Part shown: one piece after another, positions 1 through 5,628 of the stretch | Layout of the letters: the number at the start of each line of letters is the position of its first letter | Position numbering within the stretch: position 1 is the stretch's first letter | Source: Verrucomicrobiota bacterium | GTDB lineage: Bacteria > Verrucomicrobiota > Lentisphaeria > Oligosphaerales > Oligosphaeraceae | NCBI GenBank assembly: GCA_022709995.1 | Contig: JAKLHU010000167.1 | Coordinates: 1-5,628, forward strand | Length of the DNA: 5,628 nucleotides | Direction of reading: 5' to 3' | Position numbers and translations under genes: made by a program | Notes under the pieces: model-generated | Seen by the model: the letters and a program-made list of their open reading frames with translations, nothing else | Told to the model about the DNA's origin: nothing | The model's database searches: none

Positions 1-2419
<2,419 letters not shown>

Positions 2420-2447
2420 GGAAGGAATCCTTATGGTTGATGAGAAG

Positions 2448-2469
2448 GCGGCCGTGTGGCCACGGCCGT
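2448..2469 (-). terminator. Hairpin between glycosyltransferase and leuS; weak terminator or attenuator
   Basis: A near-perfect inverted repeat has arms CGGCCGTG (2449-2456) and CACGGCCG (2461-2468) around a 4-base loop, with one more G-T pair outside. It lies 24 bases past the glycosyltransferase stop and about 29 bases before the leuS ATG. On the minus strand it is followed by CTTCTC and not by a clear T tract, so complete intrinsic termination is doubtful. It could be a 3' stabilising stem, a partial terminator or part of a leuS leader. No T-box features were seen. The hairpin is seen directly; its function is inferred. Confidence 0.4.
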
Positions 2470-2492
2470 AAAGCTTGTGCGCTCTTCGGGGT

Positions 2493-3716
2493 TCAGCGGC
2501 TGGTCCGCACCGTCTTGTTGACAGGCGGTTGGGGGGATTTGGCGACTGCTTTCTTCCGGTCCAGGCCGTCGATGTATTCCAGTTCCAGGATGTTCGACAT
2601 CAGTCGCCAGGAGAATTTCTTCTGTACTTCCTGGCGGCCGTGTTCGCCCATTTTCCGGCGTCGAGTCGGATTTTTCAAGAGTCGGATGACGGCGTCGGCG
2701 ACCTTGTCGGGTTGTTTCGGTTCGCACAGGTAACCGCTCAGGCCGTTGATGACGATTTCGGGGGTGCCGTCGAGGGGATAGGCCACGACGGGCACGCCGG
2801 CGGCGAGGGCTTGGACCGCGGTTCTGGGCAGCCCTTCCCGGAGCGACAGGTGGGCCAGGACATGCATCAGGGCCGTGTAGCGGCAGACTTCCGTTGGCGG
2901 CACCAGGCCGGCAAAGACGACATGGTCGGTGATGTGGAGGGCGGCGGCCTGCTTCTCCAGCTTGGTGCGCAACGGGCCGTCGCCGACCAGGAGGAATTTC
3001 ACCTCGGGGATGGCGGCGATGATTTTGGGGGCGGCGGCCAGCAGCACGTCATGGCCTTTCAAGTCGAACAGGCGGGCGATTTTGCCCACGACGAGATTCT
3101 TTTCGGTGATTCCGAGTTGCTGCCGCAGTTCCGGTTCGGGCTGGGCTTGGATGAACGCTTCCAGGTCCATGCCGCTGTAGACGACCTTGTATTTGCCGCG
3201 GGGGGCGACTTTGGCCTGGACGCACTGGTCGATCATGGCCTGGGCGACGGCGTAGATTTTGTCGCAGCGCTGGGCGGCGAGGCGTTCGGCGGCGATGTAG
3301 AGCCAGTTTTTCAGGAAGAACTGGTACGGGAAGAAGGGCTGGCCGTGGACGGTGTGGACGACCAGCGGCACGGACGCCTTCCAGGCCGCCAGCCGGCCCA
3401 GGATGCCGGCCTTGGAGGAATGGGTGTGGACCACGTCGAAGTAGCGGGTCTGGAAGAACCGGAGCAGCTCCTGGTAGGCTTTCCAGTCCTGGAGGGGATT
3501 GAGGTTGCGGCACAGCGACGGTATTTCGACGATTTCCAGGCCGGGCGGGCAGGTCTGCCGGAGGAGGTTTCCTTCCGGGCCCGGGGACGGGCCGGTCACC
3601 AGGGTGACGTCATGTCCCCGCTCCAGATGACCCTGGCAGGTATACAGGGTGTTTTCCTGGGCGCCGCCGACAATCATCCTGGTGATGACATGACAGATTT
3701 TCAGTTGGCTCGACAT
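2493..3716 (-). CDS. Family 4 (GT-B fold) glycosyltransferase
   Basis: A 407-residue retaining glycosyltransferase of the GT4 type, expected to move a sugar from a nucleotide donor onto a lipid-linked or surface glycan acceptor on the cytoplasmic face of the membrane. The N-terminal domain has [18 protein letters not shown] at about 6-23 with the Gly-Gly loop, then [14 protein letters not shown] near 95-108. The C-terminal domain has [13 protein letters not shown] at about 211-223, where R215 and K220 match the donor phosphate-binding Arg/Lys, then [10 protein letters not shown] near 241-250, and [20 protein letters not shown] near 291-310. The second acid of the usual E-x7-E motif is Gln (Q302) here. 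The last 20 or so residues are basic and probably disordered. No signal peptide or membrane segment was seen. ATG 3716 was chosen because homology begins there; upstream in-frame starts at 3767 (ATG) and 3785 (TTG) add non-homologous residues. Acceptor and donor cannot be read from sequence. It precedes leuS on the same strand. Confidence 0.9.
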   Translation of the reverse strand: MSSQLKICHVITRMIVGGAQENTLYTCQGHLERGHDVTLVTGPSPGPEGNLLRQTCPPGLEIVEIPSLCRNLNPLQDWKAYQELLRFFQTRYFDVVHTHSSKAGILGRLAAWKASVPLVVHTVHGQPFFPYQFFLKNWLYIAAERLAAQRCDKIYAVAQAMIDQCVQAKVAPRGKYKVVYSGMDLEAFIQAQPEPELRQQLGITEKNLVVGKIARLFDLKGHDVLLAAAPKIIAAIPEVKFLLVGDGPLRTKLEKQAAALHITDHVVFAGLVPPTEVCRYTALMHVLAHLSLREGLPRTAVQALAAGVPVVAYPLDGTPEIVINGLSGYLCEPKQPDKVADAVIRLLKNPTRRRKMGEHGRQEVQKKFSWRLMSNILELEYIDGLDRKKAVAKSPQPPVNKTVRTSR

Positions 3717-3720
3717 GATG

Positions 3721-3727
3721 TTCCCGT
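3721..3727 (-). promoter_or_regulatory. Weak ribosome binding site for the glycosyltransferase
   Basis: On the minus strand this reads ACGGGAA, with a GGGA core, four bases before ATG 3716. It is a mediocre Shine-Dalgarno site, but together with the start of conserved homology (KICHVIT...GGAQ) it supports ATG 3716 over upstream in-frame starts. Confidence 0.4.
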
Positions 3728-3765
3728 GGTTGATTCGCCGCGGAGCAAGGAGTGTCCCCGGAAGC

Positions 3766-3794
3766 ATGATAGGAAGAAACGGCAATCAGTTAAA
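3766..3794 (-). promoter_or_regulatory. Putative sigma70-type promoter for glycosyltransferase-leuS
   Basis: On the minus strand TTTAAC (3789-3794) and TATCAT (3766-3771) are separated by exactly 17 bases, in the most A/T-rich part of the divergent region. The -10 matches TATAAT at 5 of 6 positions; the -35 is poor (3 of 6). Initiation near 3759 would leave a leader of about 43 bases before ATG 3716. This is inference from consensus only, and the lineage may use other promoter sequences. Confidence 0.3.
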
Positions 3795-3930
3795 TATATC
3801 TGAAAAAATGAAAATGGAAAGTCAGGCGGCGTTGAACGCGGCGGCCGCGGTCGGCAAAAGCTGTTATTTTTCTCTGGGCGGCGATTTACTTTTGCCGGAA
3901 GCGGGTTAATTTGATAGGAGGATGTCAGGC

Positions 3931-3962
3931 CGGCGACCGGCGTTGTGGCCGTCTGGTCGCCG
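3931..3962 (+). other. Inverted repeat in the probable isomerase mRNA leader
   Basis: CGGCGACC at 3931-3938 is perfectly complementary to GGTCGCCG at 3955-3962, with a 16-base loop that can add a G-T and a G-C pair. A second small stem, GTCGC/GCGAT with loop TGTG, follows at 3971-3984. There is no T tract. It could be a structured leader or an operator, or simply a by-product of GC-rich composition. No known riboswitch class was recognised. Confidence 0.25.
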
Positions 3963-4014
3963 AAGGCGCCGTCGCTGTGGCGATTGGCCGCTTGGGGCAG
4001 GAGAAAGCAAGTCA

Positions 4015-4024
4015 AAGGAAAGGA
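4015..4024 (+). promoter_or_regulatory. Ribosome binding site of the sugar isomerase
   Basis: Tandem AAGGA AAGGA, the second copy ending 5 bases before ATG 4030. This fixes the start at 4030. The same frame is open back to ATG 3922, but that ATG directly abuts AGGAGG with no spacer, and the added 36 residues are arginine-rich and unlike the family. Confidence 0.75.
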
Positions 4025-4029
4025 CGACA

Positions 4030-4869
4030 ATGGCTGGTTTGAAGATAGCGATCATGGTGCACAATCTGCGGATGGGCATATATGAGGGCATGGAATTTGC
4101 GGCCCGCATGGGGGTGAAGGGCGTGCATCTGGCCTGTGTCAAGGGTTTTACCCCCGCTGACATGGACCTGGCGGCGCGGCGTCAGTTTGTGCAGCGCGTC
4201 AAGGACATGGGCTTGGAGATTTCGGCGATCTGCGCCTGGGGCGGCAACGTCGACTTGGGCGAGCCCGAGAATCTCGACCAGCACATCGAGGCCGGGAAGA
4301 AGCTGCTGGAGTTCGCCGCCGATCTGGAATGCGGCATCTGGCAGGGACATTGCGGGATCATGCCGCATACGCGCGACAATCCGAAGTGGGGGCGATTTGT
4401 CGACTCTTTCGGCAAGATCTGCCGGCATGGCGACAAGGTCGGCGCCCGTCTGGCGGTGGAGACCGGTCCGGAGCCGCCGGAAGTGTTCATGGAGATGATC
4501 GCCGACGTGAAAAGTCCGTCGCTGAAGGTCAATTACGACCCTGCCAACCTGATTTTGTGGCCGGCCCGTTACCAGACCATGAACGGCGGGACCTATGACC
4601 GGGAAAAGGCGTTTGCCGAATACAAGCCCGTCGAAGGCGTGAAAGTCTTCGGCAAGCACATCATACACACCCATGCCAAGGACGCGAAAGTGTTTCCTGA
4701 CGTTGGCCGCAAGGAAGTGCCGCTTGGGGAAGGGTGGATTGACTGGCCGAAATACGTCGGCAACCTGCGTGAAGTCGGCTATGACGGCTATTTCGCCATT
4801 GAGCGCGAGGTCGGCGACGACCCGGTAGGCGACATTACGCGCGCGATTCGCTTTCTGCAGACTTTGTGA
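4030..4869 (+). CDS. Xylose-isomerase-like TIM-barrel protein (sugar phosphate isomerase/epimerase)
   Basis: A 279-residue protein of the AP endonuclease 2 / xylose isomerase-like TIM-barrel superfamily, which includes hydroxypyruvate isomerase, IolE/IolI-type inositol enzymes and ketose 3-epimerases. These are usually cytoplasmic enzymes that use a divalent metal to move protons on sugars or keto-polyols. Candidate metal ligands lie at the expected strand ends: E144 in LAVETGPEPP, D170 in VNYDPANLILW, H213/H215 in IIHTHAKDAK and E258 in YFAIERE. PLGEGWIDWPKYVGNL (231-246) followed by GYDGYFAIERE is the typical closing block. The barrel opens at KIAIMVHNLRMG, with MGVKGVHLA at 27-35. Length fits single-domain members (about 260-300). 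There is no signal peptide. ATG 4030 was chosen from its ribosome binding site and from homology. A strong terminator follows, then a zinc alcohol dehydrogenase on the same strand, suggesting a sugar or polyol catabolic role. The exact substrate is unknown. Confidence 0.88.
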   Translation: MAGLKIAIMVHNLRMGIYEGMEFAARMGVKGVHLACVKGFTPADMDLAARRQFVQRVKDMGLEISAICAWGGNVDLGEPENLDQHIEAGKKLLEFAADLECGIWQGHCGIMPHTRDNPKWGRFVDSFGKICRHGDKVGARLAVETGPEPPEVFMEMIADVKSPSLKVNYDPANLILWPARYQTMNGGTYDREKAFAEYKPVEGVKVFGKHIIHTHAKDAKVFPDVGRKEVPLGEGWIDWPKYVGNLREVGYDGYFAIEREVGDDPVGDITRAIRFLQTL

Positions 4870-4875
4870 GGCTTG

Positions 4876-4908
4876 CCGCCGGCGCCGGTTGGCGGCGCCG
4901 GCGGTTTT
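4876..4908 (+). terminator. Rho-independent terminator after the sugar isomerase
   Basis: Perfect 11-bp arms CCGCCGGCGCC (4876-4886) and GGCGCCGGCGG (4894-4904), extended by an inner G-C pair to leave a 5-base loop, are followed directly by TTTT at 4905-4908. It starts 6 bases after the stop codon of the isomerase. The stem is very stable; the T tract is short (TTTTGGG), so readthrough into the dehydrogenase is possible. It partly separates the two genes transcriptionally. Confidence 0.75.
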
Positions 4909-4932
4909 GGGCGGAAGCGGATTTGAACAAGA

Positions 4933-4946
4933 CGCCATTGATGGCG
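4933..4946. other. Short inverted repeat upstream of the alcohol dehydrogenase
   Basis: CGCCAT (4933-4938), a TG spacer, then ATGGCG (4941-4946) form a perfect 6-bp dyad. It lies between the isomerase terminator and the dehydrogenase ribosome binding site. It could be a regulator half-site pair or a small RNA stem. No promoter with good -35/-10 boxes was seen in the 60 bases around it, and chance occurrence is plausible. Confidence 0.2.
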
Positions 4947-4952
4947 ACCACC

Positions 4953-4960
4953 AGAAGGGG
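4953..4960 (+). promoter_or_regulatory. Ribosome binding site of the alcohol dehydrogenase
   Basis: AGAAGGGG ends 8 bases before ATG 4969, a good Shine-Dalgarno distance. In-frame ATG codons also occur at 4963 (too close) and 4981 (nearer the usual family start, which resembles MRKAAVF, but with only a weak CAGG before it). 4969 is therefore preferred. Confidence 0.55.
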
Positions 4961-4968
4961 TGATGAAG

Positions 4969-5628
4969 ATGACGACAGGCATGCGCAAGGCAGCGGTTTT
5001 TCACGGGGCGGGCAAGCCATTCACGGTTGCGTCATATCCTGTCAGCGCTCCGGCGGCGGGGATGGTCGGCTTGAGTCTGACGGCCAGCGGCATCTGCGGC
5101 ACGGATGTGCACATCCATGACGGGTGCCTGGGCATGCCGGATTTTCCTCTGATCATCGGCCATGAATTCATCGGCAAGGTCGACGCCATCGGCGCCGGTG
5201 TCACGCAAGATGGCCTCGGCCATGCCTTGGCCCGGGGCGACCAGGCCGTGGCCTGCGTCGCCATTCCCTGCGGCACCTGCTTCAATTGTCGGCGCGGGGA
5301 GACGGCCAGCTGCATGGCGTTCGGCGTGACGTATTGCCAGAATGCCGAGGTGGCGCCGCACTTCCTTGGCGGTCTGGCCGAATACCTGTATTCACCGGCC
5401 CGTAATCTGGTGCGGGTGCCGGCTGGCGTTGACGCGTGCGCCGCGGCCGCCGTTCCCTGCGGTGGCCCGACCGTGATCAGGGCTTGCGCGTATGGCGGCG
5501 GCCTCAAGGCCGGCGAGCTGGTGGTGGTCAACGGGCTGCAGCGCGTGCGCCCGGGCGCGCCGGTGGCCGCGCAGGTGCTGGCGGTCGACGCCCAGGGCCA
5601 GCCGGTGGATCCACAGGTTCAGCCACCG
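4969..5628 (+). CDS. Zinc-dependent alcohol dehydrogenase (MDR family), N-terminal part, with chimeric 3' end
   Basis: An open frame of 220 residues reaching the right edge. Residues 1 to about 187 are the GroES-like catalytic domain of a medium-chain, zinc-dependent alcohol/polyol dehydrogenase that oxidises an alcohol with NAD(P)+. Catalytic zinc ligands are C43 (in GICGTDVHIH) and H65-E66 (in LIIGHEFIG), with C164 (in AAVPCGGPT) the probable third. The structural zinc lobe has C101, C104, C107 and C115 (PCGTCFNCRRGETASC). The expected nucleotide fold should then begin with a Val-Val-Val-x-Gly-x-Gly-x-x-Gly pattern. Instead, after KAGELVVV (180-187), the sequence continues NGLQRVRPGAPVAAQV, which is not dehydrogenase sequence. 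The genuine gene should run about 150-200 residues further. It sits 99 bases after the isomerase, probably in the same catabolic locus, though a terminator intervenes. Family assignment of the N-terminal part is firm; the substrate is unknown. The tail is treated separately. Confidence 0.85.
   Translation, partial: MTTGMRKAAVFHGAGKPFTVASYPVSAPAAGMVGLSLTASGICGTDVHIHDGCLGMPDFPLIIGHEFIGKVDAIGAGVTQDGLGHALARGDQAVACVAIPCGTCFNCRRGETASCMAFGVTYCQNAEVAPHFLGGLAEYLYSPARNLVRVPAGVDACAAAAVPCGGPTVIRACAYGGGLKAGELVVVNGLQRVRPGAPVAAQVLAVDAQGQPVDPQVQPP
5530..5628 (+). other. RND efflux periplasmic adaptor C-terminal-like fragment (probable chimeric tail)
   Basis: These last 33 codons, in frame with the dehydrogenase, read NGLQRVRPGAPVAAQVLAVD and end in a Gln/Pro-rich stretch with no stop before the edge. 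The pattern (V-V-V-x-G-L-Q-R-V-R-P-G-x-x-V followed by a disordered polar tail) is that of the C-terminal end of AcrA/MexA-type membrane fusion proteins of RND multidrug efflux pumps. Third codon positions are G or C in 29 of 33 codons, against 23 of 33 in the first 33 dehydrogenase codons, suggesting a different source. The crossover cannot be placed exactly because 'GLKAGE-VVV-G' is plausible in both families; it lies within about 5503-5534. It is most likely an assembly or library chimera, less likely a real rearrangement. Confidence 0.7.

Larger units (their letters stand above)
3717..4029. other. Divergent intergenic region (313 bases)
   Basis: No credible gene lies here. The half nearer the glycosyltransferase holds an A/T-rich patch at about 3786-3820 with the putative minus-strand promoter. 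A palindromic GCGGCCGC sits at 3841-3848. A second A/T-richer stretch at 3861-3915 (TTATTTTT, TTTACT, TTAATTTGATA) is the likeliest place for the plus-strand promoter, but no well-spaced -35/-10 pair stands out. Past 3920 the sequence is GC-rich, holding an inverted repeat (3931-3938 with 3955-3962) and a smaller one near 3971-3984. This would be the leader of the isomerase transcript if transcription starts upstream. Short arginine-rich reading frames here lack coding character. Confidence 0.6.

Noticed and set aside
2475..3803. A 442-codon open frame on the plus strand antisense to the glycosyltransferase
   Set aside because: The minus-strand frame carries clear GT4 motifs; the plus-strand translation has the same Gly/Asp/Val-rich shadow composition and no family resemblance.
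3841..3848. GCGGCCGC palindrome as a possible operator or cloning scar
   Set aside because: An 8-bp GC palindrome is common in GC-rich DNA. The flanks continue naturally on both sides, with no vector-like sequence.
3922..4029. N-terminal extension of the isomerase from ATG 3922
   Set aside because: The extension is arginine-rich without resemblance to the family. The ATG has no spacer from its Shine-Dalgarno-like sequence, while ATG 4030 has a well-placed tandem AAGGA site.
3701..4163. Short minus-strand frames over the divergent region (109 and 85 codons)
   Set aside because: Their compositions (Arg, Pro, Ser-rich) do not look coding. They overlap the starts of the glycosyltransferase or the isomerase, and no sensible ribosome binding sites were noticed.
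4012..5004. A 330-codon minus-strand open frame across the isomerase and the following gap
   Set aside because: It is antisense to a clear TIM-barrel gene and runs through its terminator; no domain is recognisable in the translation.
5608..5617. GTGGATCCAC palindrome near the right edge, as a possible BamHI cloning junction
   Set aside because: The frame and the Gln/Pro-rich adaptor-like tail continue across it without any break; a 10-bp palindrome alone is not evidence of a construct.

Overview
The window is a GC-rich bacterial segment (roughly 60-65% G+C by eye) with ordinary chromosomal gene content and no sign of a plasmid, phage, CRISPR array or RNA gene. It has canonical Shine-Dalgarno sites, a bacterial-type leucyl-tRNA synthetase and TIM-barrel sugar isomerase/alcohol dehydrogenase genes. 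This would suit an uncultured Gram-negative-type bacterium, perhaps of the Planctomycetes-Verrucomicrobia-Lentisphaerae group, but that placement is a weak impression and not demonstrated.

Layout. Bases 1-2419 (minus) hold leuS, leucyl-tRNA synthetase, complete at its N terminus and cut by the left edge just before its C-terminal domain. Bases 2493-3716 (minus) hold a GT-B fold family 4 glycosyltransferase, upstream of leuS on the same strand; a strong hairpin lies in the 73-base gap between them. Bases 3717-4029 are a divergent intergenic region with an A/T-rich patch and a plausible promoter for the minus-strand pair, plus a GC-rich potentially structured leader before the plus-strand genes. 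Bases 4030-4869 (plus) hold a xylose-isomerase-like TIM-barrel protein (sugar phosphate isomerase/epimerase), closed by a strong hairpin plus T4 tract at 4876-4908. From 4969 (plus) a zinc-dependent medium-chain alcohol dehydrogenase starts and stays open to the right edge.

Function. The plus-strand pair looks like a small sugar or polyol oxidation/isomerisation module. The minus-strand pair combines translation (LeuRS) with surface glycan synthesis and probably reflects co-transcription more than a shared pathway.

The most unusual point is at the right edge. The alcohol dehydrogenase reads normally to the start of its nucleotide-binding fold. Then, at about 5503-5534, it switches in frame to what looks like the C-terminal tail of an RND efflux periplasmic adaptor (AcrA/MexA type). 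The switch falls where both families share a Gly-Leu-Lys-Ala-Gly-Glu...Val-Val-Val-x-Gly type stretch. An assembly chimera at a contig end is the likeliest explanation. I see no convincing novel biological system in the window.
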